From Mesorhizobium sp. (GTDB lineage: Bacteria > Pseudomonadota > Alphaproteobacteria > Rhizobiales > Rhizobiaceae): a stretch of 15,340 bases of DNA. Shown piece by piece: positions 1-9,868 of the stretch. Within the stretch, counting starts at the first letter, position 1; the number at the start of each line of letters is the position of its first letter. Location: assembly GCA_019509685.1 (NCBI GenBank), contig JAEKLU010000262.1, positions 1 to 15,340 on the forward strand, in the 5' to 3' direction. Both the position numbers and the translations under genes were made by a program. The notes under the pieces are model-generated. The model was given only the letters and a program-made list of their open reading frames with translations. It ran no database searches and was not told where the DNA came from.

Positions 1-255
1 GAGAACCTGATCCTGGTCACATCAGCCGATCCGGTCGAAGGCGGCGACATCGCCATGCACGCTTTCGAGACGCTGACGCTGGCGCCGATCGACAAGCGCC
101 TGATCCGCAGCGACCTTCTGCACCGGGACGAATTGCAGTGGCTCGACCAGTATCACGCCCGGGTGCTGGCCGAGATCGGGCCGATGGTCGACGGCGAGAC
201 GCTGGCCTGGCTGGAGAAGGCAACCGCGCCGCTGCCGCACGACGCCAAGATTTGA
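1..255 (+). CDS. pepP: Xaa-Pro aminopeptidase (M24B family), C-terminal fragment
   Basis: This is the last 84 codons of a gene that starts before the window; frame 1 is open from base 1 to the TGA at 253-255. The family removes an N-terminal residue that precedes proline, using two metal ions in a pita-bread fold, in the cytoplasm. The fragment is the C-terminal extension of the large aminopeptidase P proteins (Peptidase_M24_C): the visible stretch FETLTLAPIDKRLI is typical, followed by an amphipathic region with WLDQYHARV and a WLEKAT ending. The metal ligands and most of the catalytic domain lie upstream and cannot be checked. The gene converges on azlD, with 94 bases between the two stop codons. 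The family call is fairly sure; the exact substrate is not. Confidence 0.85.
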   Translation, partial: ENLILVTSADPVEGGDIAMHAFETLTLAPIDKRLIRSDLLHRDELQWLDQYHARVLAEIGPMVDGETLAWLEKATAPLPHDAKI

Positions 256-265
256 CATTAGCCTC

Positions 266-289
266 TTTCTCCCCGCTTACGGGGAGAAA
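266..289. repeat. Perfect hairpin repeat between convergent pepP and azlD
   Basis: A 10-bp arm TTTCTCCCCG (266-275) and its exact complement (280-289) enclose a 4-base loop, CTTA. No T-run follows on either strand, so it is not a classical intrinsic terminator, although its position between two convergent stops would suit a bidirectional one. The bases just after it (about 290-316, with GGCAGGGCAATGCGGGGCAG at 295-314) resemble from memory the tail of a short repeat found between many Mesorhizobium genes. The hairpin is seen directly; membership of a repeat family is recall. Confidence 0.7.
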
Positions 290-349
290 TGCACGGCAGG
301 GCAATGCGGGGCAGCGCTTCAGTTCGAAGCTATTGCGACGGCAGGCGCA

Positions 350-646
350 CTACCCGACGAACTGGCGTGCCAAAATAAGAACCGCTGCCCCTGCCAGAAA
401 CATCGCCATCAGACCACCGCGCAACGACACCAGCGCGGTGACGGCGAGCGCGGCCCACTCCGCCGGGCCGGCGTGCAGCAGCTCGGGCGCCACCAGCGTC
501 GTCAGCACGGCGGCCGGCACCGCGTTCAGTCCGGCCTCGACGCGCGGATGGATATTCTCGAAGCGCGAGATGACCAGGTGGCCGCCGACGCGGGTGAGAT
601 AGGTGGCGACGGCGCCGGCGAGAATGATCCAGAAGGTCGTGCTCAT
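350..646 (-). CDS. azlD: AzlD family branched-chain amino acid export subunit
   Basis: This encodes a small membrane protein of 98 residues, the usual AzlD size, with about four hydrophobic segments (roughly 4-20, 40-57, 63-78 and 79-95). The early TYLTRVGG motif and the N-A-V-P-A-A-V stretch (41-47) are typical of the family. AzlD works with AzlC as the small subunit of an inner-membrane exporter of branched-chain amino acids and analogues such as 4-azaleucine. Its ATG (646-644) overlaps the azlC TGA in an ATGA junction, which argues for translational coupling and fixes this start. It ends with TAG at 352-350. Confidence 0.93.
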   Translation of the reverse strand: MSTTFWIILAGAVATYLTRVGGHLVISRFENIHPRVEAGLNAVPAAVLTTLVAPELLHAGPAEWAALAVTALVSLRGGLMAMFLAGAAVLILARQFVG

Positions 647-1371
647 GGCCGCTTGCCCACACCGCTGTGATGCGGCGGCAGGATGACCGCCAGGAGGATG
701 CCGGCGACCGCGCCGATCGAGACATGCCAGGGCGAGCCGACCGTCCTGTAGGCAATGATCGAGGCAATTGCGCTGGCGGCGACGACAGGCGCCCACAGCG
801 GCCGCTTGCGGAAGCCAAGCACCAGGCCGAGGAAATAGATCGGCAACAGGAAATCGATGCCCAGCGCATGCGTGTCGGGGATCATTTTGCCGAACAACGC
901 GCCCAGCGCGCTCTCGATCACCCAGAACAGGTAGACCGGCAAGCCGAGCCCCAAATACCAGACGAAGCCGACGGGACGGCCGGACTCCGCCCGCGCCTCG
1001 GCGATGGCAAATTGCGGATCGGTGAGGATGAAATAGCCGACGGCCTGTTGCAGCAGCGGCCAATGCGCGATGCGCCGGCCGATGCCGGCAGAATAGAGCA
1101 CATGGCGGAAATTCACCGCGAAGATCGACAGCACGATCAGCCACGGCGCGACATGCTGGCCGAACAATTCGATGCCGACCATCTGGCTGGCGCCGCCATA
1201 GATCGTGGCGCTCATCAGGAAGGCTTCGAGGACCGAGAAACCGTTGTCGACGGCCAAGGCGCCGAACAGCACCGCGAACGGCGCCGAGGCGACGACGACG
1301 GGCATCGACAGGCGCACGCCATCCCAGAAATCGCTCTTGGCGCTGCCTTCAGAAATTGCTTCCGCCACCAT
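643..1371 (-). CDS. azlC: AzlC family branched-chain amino acid exporter, large subunit
   Basis: This encodes a 242-residue inner-membrane protein. Family marks are the N-terminal GVRLSMPVVVASAPFAVLFG region (18-37), YGGASQM (58-64), AVNFRHVLYSA (85-95, compare the N-x-R-H motif) and the TDPQFA stretch (117-122). Several hydrophobic segments follow (about 137-160, 172-187, 193-209 and 217-232). With AzlD it forms an exporter for branched-chain amino acids. A good ribosome site, AGGAG at 1382-1378, lies 6 bases before the ATG. A dispersed hairpin repeat (1384-1432) sits almost directly upstream of that site, so the azlCD transcript may begin inside or beyond it. The divergent neighbour is a dehydrogenase with no clear functional link. 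No Lrp-type regulator is adjacent, although azl operons often have one. Confidence 0.95.
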   Translation of the reverse strand: MVAEAISEGSAKSDFWDGVRLSMPVVVASAPFAVLFGALAVDNGFSVLEAFLMSATIYGGASQMVGIELFGQHVAPWLIVLSIFAVNFRHVLYSAGIGRRIAHWPLLQQAVGYFILTDPQFAIAEARAESGRPVGFVWYLGLGLPVYLFWVIESALGALFGKMIPDTHALGIDFLLPIYFLGLVLGFRKRPLWAPVVAASAIASIIAYRTVGSPWHVSIGAVAGILLAVILPPHHSGVGKRP

Positions 1372-1383
1372 TCGCCGCTCCTA

Positions 1384-1473
1384 ATGCATGTCGCCCAGAA
1401 GTGCATAGCGGTCCTGGGATAACGACATGCATCGAAATTAGACATAAAGCGCGTCGCCGCGAGGCGCTTTATG
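1384..1473. repeat. Dispersed hairpin repeat, copy 1 (two adjacent stem-loops)
   Basis: The first stem-loop has 10-bp arms ATGCATGTCG (1384-1393) and CGACATGCAT (1423-1432), with an inner CCCAG/CTGGG pairing (1394-1398 with 1414-1418). The second has 10-bp arms CATAAAGCGC (1443-1452) and GCGCTTTATG (1464-1473). A second copy lies at 7199-7268 and shares GCATGTCGCCCA, GGGA(T/C)AACGACATGC and the following AAAGCGCGTC. The same order of elements in two intergenic spaces shows a true repeat family. From memory it matches a very common Mesorhizobium intergenic repeat, but that was not searched. It lies immediately upstream of the azlC ribosome site. Confidence 0.85.
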
Positions 1474-1694
1474 AGCAGCCTCACTTAGGGAGCGTCGTCT
1501 TCGATGTCACACGAATTCGCTTGAGCCGACCATCAGCGGAACTGATGGGAACCCGCCACCCGCGCGGTGGCCAGTCAGCGTTGCGAGCGCCTGCGTACCG
1601 CCAAAGAATCCTCCCGGATAATGGATTTTCGAACCACCCCTATTGTCGTGCGATCGCGCCTGATGCCAAGATCGGGAATAAGAGGGGATAACGA
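1474..1694 (+). other. Intergenic leader of the dehydrogenase gene with tandem hairpins
   Basis: With the repeat above, this makes up the 323-bp gap between azlC and the divergent dehydrogenase. Two small stem-loops follow one another: CCATCAG/CTGATGG (1530-1536 with 1542-1548) and GCCACC/GGTGGC (1555-1560 with 1566-1571). Neither has a T-run. A weak sigma-70-like pair, TTGCGA (1581-1586) and AAGAAT (1604-1609) with a 17-base spacer, could serve the dehydrogenase. No coding sequence, tRNA or known riboswitch is recognisable here. Confidence 0.4.
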
Positions 1695-2453
1695 ATGATC
1701 GCTTATGATTTCACCGGCCGGCATGCGGTCGTCACCGGGGCTGGCGGCGGCATGGGCGAAGCGATCGCGCTGGCTCTGCTCGATGCCGGCGCCTCCGTTA
1801 CCGCCATCGACGTCAAGCCGCGTCCGGCGACGTTCGCCGCTTATGACGACCGGCTCACTTTTGCGCAGGGCGACCTGACCGATGCCGCCTTTGTCGAACA
1901 GGCCATCAATGCTGCGGGCCGCGAGCGCGGCGGCATCGATTACCTTGCCAACGTCGCCGGCGTGCTCTGGTTCGGCCGCGACAAGTCGGCGCTCGAAATG
2001 GATCTCGATGTCTGGGACCAGGTCTTCAACATCAACCTGAAGTCTTTCGTCCACACGGCCCGCGCTGTGGTTCCCCATATGCGCGCCGGCGGCCGCGGCG
2101 GCGCCATGGTGCATTTCTCGACGATCCAGTGGTATCGCGGCGATCCGACCCCGCAGGATGCCTATCAGGCGTCGAAGGCAGGCGTCTGCGCGCTGTCCAA
2201 GTCCCTCGCCATGCAGCTTGCCGGTGACCGCATCCGTTCCAACTCCATCTGCCCCGGCATGGCGCTGACGCCGCTGCAGGCGCGCTGGGACACCGAGGAG
2301 AAGCGCGCCGCCGTCGCTAACTATGCGCCGCTCGGCCGCATCGGCACACCGCAGGACATGGCCAATGCCGCGCTGTTCCTGCTCTCGGATGCCGCAAGCT
2401 ACATCACCGGCATCGAGCTCGCCGTCGATGGCGGCCTGCTGATGCGGATGTAA
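1695..2453 (+). CDS. SDR family NAD(P)-dependent oxidoreductase
   Basis: This encodes a classical short-chain dehydrogenase of 252 residues, the normal length. The cofactor loop is TGAGGGMG (14-21), and an aspartate at residue 39, at the end of the second strand, favours NAD(H) over NADP(H). Further marks are GDL (59-61), NVAG (86-89), catalytic Asn114, Ser142, and the YxxxK pair Tyr157 and Lys161, then the CPG motif after the active site. The C-terminal VDGGLLM is typical of FabG-like members. Ser142 lies 15 residues before Tyr157, slightly further than usual, so a small insertion is likely. The substrate cannot be read from the sequence. The ATG is preceded by GAGGGG at 1682-1687 with 7 bases between. 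The gene stands alone: azlC is divergent and the DUF2461 gene converges on it with a 17-base gap. Confidence 0.93.
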   Translation: MIAYDFTGRHAVVTGAGGGMGEAIALALLDAGASVTAIDVKPRPATFAAYDDRLTFAQGDLTDAAFVEQAINAAGRERGGIDYLANVAGVLWFGRDKSALEMDLDVWDQVFNINLKSFVHTARAVVPHMRAGGRGGAMVHFSTIQWYRGDPTPQDAYQASKAGVCALSKSLAMQLAGDRIRSNSICPGMALTPLQARWDTEEKRAAVANYAPLGRIGTPQDMANAALFLLSDAASYITGIELAVDGGLLMRM

Positions 2454-2470
2454 AGCTATCGACCGTCCTG

Positions 2471-5397
<2,927 letters not shown>

Positions 5398-5507
5398 CTA
5401 TAAATCAGGATTCGCCGGCAGGGAGTCGGCTGGCGCAAAAATCATTCCCGAACAGCAGGATGCAGTCATCTGCTGACTCTAGCTGCCAAGCAAGGAGCTG
5501 CAAGTCT

Positions 5508-7181
5508 CTAAGCGGCTGCCGTATTCTCGCGCAGCAACCGTTCAGCGGCAGCGCGCGCCTCGTCTGTGATGGTGGCGCCGGCCAGCATGCGCGCGATCTC
5601 TTCCTGGCGCGCCGCGCGGTCCATTTCGGCGATGCCGGTGGCGACACGGTCCTTGCCCCCTGATTTGGAGATCAGGAAATGCGTCGCAGCGCGCGCCGCC
5701 ACTTGCGGCGCATGCGTCACCGAGAGCACCTGCACCCGCTTCGACAATCTCGCCAGCCGCTGGCCGATGGCATCGGCCACCGCGCCGCCGACTCCCGTAT
5801 CGATCTCGTCAAAGACCAGCGTCGGCGCGGAGCCGCGATCGGCAAGCGCGACTTTCAGCGCCAGAAGGAAGCGCGAGAGCTCACCGCCTGACGCCACCTT
5901 CATCATCGGCCCAGGCCTGGTGCCGGGATTGGTGCGGACCCAGAACTCGACCTGGTCGATGCCTTCCTCCATGCGGCTTTCGGCATCGGTCGTCAGCTCG
6001 ACGATGAACTCGGCGCGCTCGAGCTTGAGCGCCGGCAATTCCACCATCACCGCTTTGGTCAGGCCAGACGCCGCCGCGTGGCGCAGCGACGACAACTGCG
6101 CCGCCGAGATGTCGTAAGCCTCGCGCGCGGCGGCAGCCTGCTTTTCCAGTGCATGCAGGCGTTCCTCGCCGGCATCGAGATCGGCCAAATCGGCAACCAT
6201 CGTGTCGCGCAGCTGCGCCAGATCGTCGACGGCGACACTGTGCTTGCGCGAGGCGGCGCGCAACGCAAACAGCCGCTCCTCGGCCTTCTCCAGGCGCTGC
6301 GGATCATATTCGGTGGCGCGCAGCGCCGCCTCGACACCGGATTGCGCCGCGTCGAGCGACAGCATCGCTTCATCGAGCGACTTCACCACATCCTCAAGCA
6401 GCCCGGGCGCCTCCGTCGCCTTGCGCTGCAGCCGCCTCAGCAAACTGGCCAGTTGCGGCAAGGGTGAAGACGGACCCGACAGCACGTCCTGCGCATCATG
6501 GATTTCGCCGGCGATCTTTTCGGCGCGCATCATCTGCGCCCGCAGCTCGGCGAGCTCGGTCTCTTCGCCCGGTTGCGGATCAAGCTTGGCGAGTTCGGCG
6601 ACCGAGGCGCGCAGATAGTCGGCCTCACGCGCCGCCGCTTCGACCTTGGCGCGGTGCCGGGAAAGCTCCTGCGCGCAGCCGCGCCAGTAGCGCCAGGCTT
6701 CGCCGGTGCCGCGCACGGCGCCGAGTTGACCGCCAAAACTGTCCAGCAGATCGCGATGCGCGCCGGGGTCGACCAGCGCCCGCTCGTCATGCTGACCATG
6801 GATCTCGACCAGCGCACGACCGACATCGCGCATCAAGGTGACACTGGATGGCTGGTCGTTGACGAAGACACGCGTGCGCCCGTCAGCCGTCTGCACGCGG
6901 CGCAGGATGATATCGCCATCGTCCTCGATGTCATTTTCAGCCAGCAGCACGCGCGCCGGATGGTTGCGCGGCACATCGAATACCGCGATCACCTGGCCTT
7001 GCGCCGCGCCGTGGCGGACGAGCGAGGCGTCGCCGCGCGCGCCGAGCGCCAGCGACAACGCATCGAGCAGGATGGATTTGCCGGCGCCGGTCTCACCCGT
7101 CAGCACCGAGAGTCCGGGCAGGAAATCGATGTCCAGCTTCTCGATCAGGACGATATCGCGGATCGACAGTCTGGACAGCAT
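5508..7181 (-). CDS. recN: DNA repair protein RecN
   Basis: RecN is an SMC-like ATPase that acts early in double-strand break repair by holding DNA ends or chromatids together for RecA recombination. The 557 residues match the family length. Walker A is GETGAGKS (29-36), with an IHGQHD segment (127-132) typical of RecN. A long heptad-rich coiled-coil region spans roughly 165-375. The ABC signature is SGGELSRFLLA (431-441), Walker B is LVFDEIDTG (455-463), and the H-loop histidine lies in VTHAPQVA (488-495). The ATG has only a weak ribosome site (AGGT, about 11 bases upstream). A copy of the dispersed hairpin repeat begins 17 bases upstream of the start. No LexA box (GTTC-N7-GTTC in this group) is obvious in the leader. 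ligA follows after 140 bases on the same strand. Confidence 0.97.
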   Translation of the reverse strand: MLSRLSIRDIVLIEKLDIDFLPGLSVLTGETGAGKSILLDALSLALGARGDASLVRHGAAQGQVIAVFDVPRNHPARVLLAENDIEDDGDIILRRVQTADGRTRVFVNDQPSSVTLMRDVGRALVEIHGQHDERALVDPGAHRDLLDSFGGQLGAVRGTGEAWRYWRGCAQELSRHRAKVEAAAREADYLRASVAELAKLDPQPGEETELAELRAQMMRAEKIAGEIHDAQDVLSGPSSPLPQLASLLRRLQRKATEAPGLLEDVVKSLDEAMLSLDAAQSGVEAALRATEYDPQRLEKAEERLFALRAASRKHSVAVDDLAQLRDTMVADLADLDAGEERLHALEKQAAAAREAYDISAAQLSSLRHAAASGLTKAVMVELPALKLERAEFIVELTTDAESRMEEGIDQVEFWVRTNPGTRPGPMMKVASGGELSRFLLALKVALADRGSAPTLVFDEIDTGVGGAVADAIGQRLARLSKRVQVLSVTHAPQVAARAATHFLISKSGGKDRVATGIAEMDRAARQEEIARMLAGATITDEARAAAERLLRENTAAA

Positions 7182-7198
7182 CAGAACCCGGACCTATT

Positions 7199-7268
7199 GC
7201 ATGTCGCCCAAAAATGGACCCGGTTTCGGGACAACGACATGCGCAAAACAAAAAACTTAAAGCGCGTC
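7199..7268. repeat. Dispersed hairpin repeat, copy 2
   Basis: Arms GCATGTCG (7199-7206) and CGACATGC (7235-7242), with inner CCC/GGG pairing (7207-7209 with 7228-7230), reproduce the first stem of copy 1 at 1384-1432. The tail AAAGCGCGTC (7259-7268) matches 1446-1455 of copy 1. The loop sequences differ (ATGGACCCGGTTTC against GTGCATAGCGGTCCT), so the stem is kept while the loop varies, as expected if structure matters. It sits between bamD and recN, close to the recN start, in the 222-bp gap 7182-7403. The bases after it (7283-7385) contain GCGCGACGCAC and a T-rich stretch that may be a decayed further part of the same repeat. Confidence 0.82.
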
Positions 7269-7368
7269 AAATGGGCCTGTTCAAGCGCGACGCACCTCAA
7301 CGCTGCATGCGACCCGTCTGGAGTCGCAGCGCCGCACTATCTTTTTGTTTTTGCGCCGGATCAATCCG

Positions 7369-7385
7369 AAAAGCGTTGCACGCTT
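7369..7385 (-). terminator. Possible intrinsic terminator of bamD
   Basis: On the minus strand a 6-bp stem AAGCGT (7385-7380) and ACGCTT (7376-7371) has a 3-base loop, and the run TTTTC spans the base of its 3' arm. It begins 18 bases after the bamD stop. The stem is short and could instead be part of the neighbouring repeat. Confidence 0.4.
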
Positions 7386-7403
7386 CCGTTCGATGCTCCG
7401 CCG

Positions 7404-8273
7404 TCAGGCGCCGGTGATCAGCTTGCCGGCCTTGGAGATCCAGGACCCTGCATTCTCGCGCGGTTCAAGCCCGTTGCTCTGCAGAAGCTTGTAGGAATCC
7501 TTGTACCACGAGCTGTCCGGATAGTTGGTGCCGAGCACCGCCGCCGCCGTCTGCGCTTCCGAGACCAGGCCCAGTGCGTAATAGGCCTCGGTCAGGCGCG
7601 CCAGCGCTTCCTCGACATGGCGGGTGTTGGAGTAGTTCTCCACCACGGTGCGGAAGCGCTTGACTGCGGCGATGTATTCGCGGCGCTCGAGATAGTAGCG
7701 GCCAACCTGCATTTCCTTGCCTGCGAGCTGGTCGTTGGCGAAGCGGATCTTGTCCTTGGCATCGGGGACATATTCCGAGTTCGGCCAGCGCGTCACCAGA
7801 TCCTGCATGGTCTGGATGGTCTGGCGCGCTTCCTTCTGGTCCTGAGTGACGTCCTTGATCTGGCGATAGTAGCTCAGGCCGATGATGTACTGCGCATAAG
7901 CGGCGTCGTCGGTCGTCGGGTAGAGCGTCAGATAGCGCTTGGCGGTGCCGATCGCGTCGTCATAGTTGCCGGCCCGGTAATCGGCGAAAGCACCCATCAC
8001 CATCGATTTGCGGGCGGCTTCCGAATAGGGGTGCTGGCGGTCGACAGCGTCGAACTTCTTGCTCGCTTCGTCGAGGCGGCCGGCATTCATATTGGCCAGG
8101 CCCTGGTTGTAGAGAACGTCCGCCGGCTCGGTCTGGTCGACGTAAGTCGCCAGGTTGACATCCTTCTCGGACGACATGCAGGCCGACAGCACGAGCGAAG
8201 GAACAACCACCGACAGCGCCAGCAGAACAGCACGACGCGGCGCTACCGATTGACCAACTCGCGAAAAAAACAT
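7404..8273 (-). CDS. bamD: Outer membrane protein assembly factor BamD
   Basis: BamD is the lipoprotein partner of BamA in the machine that folds beta-barrel proteins into the outer membrane. From the chosen ATG the protein is 289 residues. It has a basic N-terminus (VAPRR), a hydrophobic stretch (about 15-29) and a lipobox LSAC with Cys32 as the lipidated residue; residue 33 is Met, not Asp, so export to the outer membrane is expected. The mature part is a set of TPR-like helices, with [19 protein letters not shown] and [11 protein letters not shown] as clear repeat segments. The ATG at 8273 gives a normal 31-residue signal peptide. An in-frame ATG at 8321 has a good AAGGGG site 10 bases upstream but would give a 47-residue leader, so it is possible but less likely. 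No terminator separates it clearly from lpxC upstream other than a modest hairpin pair. Confidence 0.95.
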   Translation of the reverse strand: MFFSRVGQSVAPRRAVLLALSVVVPSLVLSACMSSEKDVNLATYVDQTEPADVLYNQGLANMNAGRLDEASKKFDAVDRQHPYSEAARKSMVMGAFADYRAGNYDDAIGTAKRYLTLYPTTDDAAYAQYIIGLSYYRQIKDVTQDQKEARQTIQTMQDLVTRWPNSEYVPDAKDKIRFANDQLAGKEMQVGRYYLERREYIAAVKRFRTVVENYSNTRHVEEALARLTEAYYALGLVSEAQTAAAVLGTNYPDSSWYKDSYKLLQSNGLEPRENAGSWISKAGKLITGA

Positions 8274-8428
8274 GTTTGAATTCCGCCCCTTCGGCGTCGT
8301 TTCGGTCCGGGCCGAAGCCATAAACCATTATCCCCTTGCCCGGCAACGCTATGTCCGGCCAATCGCACATTTTTGTGGCGACCGTCGGGCACCGTGATCG
8401 GCGCGCAATTTGGCGCCCCGGTGATGCA

Positions 8429-8458
8429 TTAATACCACAAAGGAGTACCCCGCATCAA
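8429..8458 (-). promoter_or_regulatory. Candidate sigma-70 promoter for bamD
   Basis: On the minus strand TTGATG (8458-8453) and TATTAA (8434-8429) are separated by 18 bases. Transcription would begin near 8422, about 150 bases before the preferred bamD start and about 100 before the upstream ATG, so it does not decide between them. This is a consensus match only. Confidence 0.3.
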
Positions 8459-8530
8459 ACCCGGCGACTCACAAGCGATTCTGCCTCATCGGTCGCAAAG
8501 GAACCGTTTACGGCCCGCAAAACCTGGAAA

Positions 8531-8565
8531 CGCCGCGTCGGCGCCTCAGGCAGGCTGCCTGAGGC
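8531..8565 (-). terminator. Tandem hairpins after lpxC, possible terminator
   Basis: On the minus strand, 46 bases past the lpxC stop, there is a 23-bp palindrome (8565-8543, arms GCCTCAGGCAG and CTGCCTGAGGC). A second hairpin follows at once, CGCCG/CGGCG (8543-8531), and then TTT. The T-run is too short for a strong intrinsic terminator; the pair may slow or stop transcription or protect the mRNA 3' end. Confidence 0.45.
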
Positions 8566-8611
8566 CGATCACGGCGATGTCAACCTTGAGATCAAGGCGC
8601 CGGATCTAAGA

Positions 8612-9559
8612 TTAGATGACCCAAGGCGCGTAGACCGGCCGGCTGACGGCGATCATTTCAGCGACACGGCCACGCTCGCGGCGCCGCGTCTCGACGATTT
8701 CGAAGGCCGTATGGTCGGACAACAGTCGGCGCAACGCCGAAGCGTTCATCCGGTGGCCGCCGCGATAGGAGCGGAAACAGCCGATGAAACGCGCGCCGGC
8801 CAGCGCCAGGTCGCCCATCGCGTCGAGCGTCTTGTGGCGGGCGAATTCATTAGGATAGCGCAGTCCGCCGACATTGATGACGCGATTGTCGTCACCGATG
8901 ACCAGCGAATTTTCCAGCGACGAGCCGAGCGCATAGCCGGCGGCCCACAGCCGCTCGACGTCCTTCATGAAGCCGAAGGTACGGGCTCTGGCGATATCGC
9001 TGCGGAAGACATCGGGGTTGATGTCGGAAGCGAATTGCTGCCGGCCGATCGCCGGGCTTTCGAAATCGATCTCGACCTCGAAGCGCGTGCCGTCATAGGG
9101 CCGGAACTCGGCCCAGGACGCGCCGGCCTCGACGCGCACCGGCTTCATCACGCGGATATAGCGGCGCTTGACCGCCAGCGTCTCGATACCAGCCTGGTCG
9201 AAAGCCTCTACGAAGGCCATCGCGCTGCCGTCGAGGATAGGAACCTCGGACCCGTCGATCTCGATGACCAGATTGTCGATGCCAAGCCCGAACACCGTGG
9301 CCATGAGATGCTCAATGGTGGCGATATGCGCGCCGGCCGGGTCGCCAAGCATGGTGGAAAGATCCGTGGCGCCAACCTCCGCGACCAGGGCGCGGAACTC
9401 GTGGCCTTCATCGCCATTCGAAAGATGGAAGACAATGCCCGTGTCGGCGTCGGCGGGCAGGAAATGCACGGTGACGGGTTTGCCGCTGTGGACGCCGATA
9501 CCGGTCAACGTCGCACGCAATTTCACTGTGGTCTGATAGTCGTGCAAGACAAACCCCAT
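8612..9559 (-). CDS. lpxC: UDP-3-O-acyl-N-acetylglucosamine deacetylase LpxC
   Basis: LpxC is the zinc deacetylase that commits UDP-3-O-acyl-GlcNAc to lipid A synthesis in the cytoplasm. The 315 residues are the normal length. Zinc ligands are His84 (in TIEHLMA, with Glu83 as the likely general base), His242 and Asp246 (HKTLDAMGD), and the catalytic His269 lies in GGHRMN (267-272). The N-terminal QTTVKLRATLTGIGVHSGK is characteristic. The chosen ATG (9559) begins MGFVLHDYQ; the frame stays open upstream to 9880, but that extension shows no family similarity and contains the leader structures. The ribosome site is weak (AGG, 12 bases upstream). The gene lies directly downstream of ftsZ on the same strand but behind a strong terminator, so it should have its own promoter. 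Confidence 0.97.
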   Translation of the reverse strand: MGFVLHDYQTTVKLRATLTGIGVHSGKPVTVHFLPADADTGIVFHLSNGDEGHEFRALVAEVGATDLSTMLGDPAGAHIATIEHLMATVFGLGIDNLVIEIDGSEVPILDGSAMAFVEAFDQAGIETLAVKRRYIRVMKPVRVEAGASWAEFRPYDGTRFEVEIDFESPAIGRQQFASDINPDVFRSDIARARTFGFMKDVERLWAAGYALGSSLENSLVIGDDNRVINVGGLRYPNEFARHKTLDAMGDLALAGARFIGCFRSYRGGHRMNASALRRLLSDHTAFEIVETRRRERGRVAEMIAVSRPVYAPWVI

Positions 9560-9672
9560 AGCCCAAAATGCCTGTGTCCGCTTTGTCAGCCTCGAACATC
9601 TTGCGGCAAATGGGGCGTCTGGCGTCCACACGAATGCGGCAAAACAAACAAGAGCTTTGCGGCTCTGGTATG

Positions 9673-9713
9673 ATCGGCAGGCAGGGCTACTCCCCGAATC
9701 CCTGCAGGCCGAT
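9673..9713 (-). promoter_or_regulatory. 5' leader stem-loop of lpxC mRNA
   Basis: Fourteen-base arms ATCGGCAGGCAGGG (9673-9686) and CCCTGCAGGCCGAT (9700-9713) pair at 12 of 14 positions around a 13-base loop. On the minus-strand RNA the loop reads ATTCGGGGAGTAG and so exposes a GGGGAG purine run. If the promoter candidate at 9726-9754 is right, this stem-loop would be almost at the 5' end of the lpxC transcript, 113 bases before the start codon. It matches no riboswitch I know. Confidence 0.45.
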
Positions 9714-9725
9714 TTGATCGCACGG

Positions 9726-9754
9726 AAGATAATGACCCGCCGGGGAGACTCCAA
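9726..9754 (-). promoter_or_regulatory. Candidate promoter for lpxC
   Basis: On the minus strand TTGGAG (9754-9749) and TATCTT (9731-9726) lie 17 bases apart. The match to consensus is modest. Its position between the ftsZ terminator and the lpxC leader hairpin is what makes it credible. Confidence 0.3.
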
Positions 9755-9837
9755 ATCACGGTTTCTTACCCCGTGTAACCACGGAAAAGTGCAAGGAAAA
9801 CCCGGCAACACTTTGTTTTCAATATGCTTTGAATGAA

Positions 9838-9868
9838 AACAGGCAGACGATCGGCTCGTCTGCCTGTT
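9838..9868 (-). terminator. Intrinsic terminator of the ddl-ftsQAZ operon
   Basis: A perfect 13-bp inverted repeat, AACAGGCAGACGA (9838-9850) and TCGTCTGCCTGTT (9856-9868), has a 5-base loop TCGGC. On the minus strand the 3' arm runs into GTTTTC, the U-run expected of an intrinsic terminator, 67 bases after the ftsZ stop. The plus-strand reading lacks a comparable T-run, so the orientation supports ftsZ. Confidence 0.8.

Larger units (their letters stand above)
8274..8611. other. bamD-lpxC intergenic region (338 bp)
   Basis: This gap holds the bamD leader, a candidate bamD promoter (8429-8458) and the hairpin pair after lpxC (8531-8565). On the plus strand an AAAGGAG (8439-8445) resembles a ribosome site, but no start codon with a sensible reading frame follows it. 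Between about 8466 and 8530 I see nothing recognisable. Confidence 0.5.

Noticed and set aside
5453..5475. CAGCAG/CTGCTG hairpin after recN as a terminator
   Set aside because: The stem is only 6 bp with an 11-base loop, and the T-run comes about 15 bases later, so it does not fit an intrinsic terminator.
6498..8279. Long plus-strand open frame opposite recN and bamD (593 codons)
   Set aside because: It spans two unrelated minus-strand genes and their intergenic repeat, as expected of a GC-rich antisense frame; no family motif or ribosome site is seen.
8336..9673. Plus-strand open frame with an AAAGGAG nearby at 8439-8445
   Set aside because: The frame runs antisense through lpxC, and no start codon is properly spaced after the AAAGGAG.
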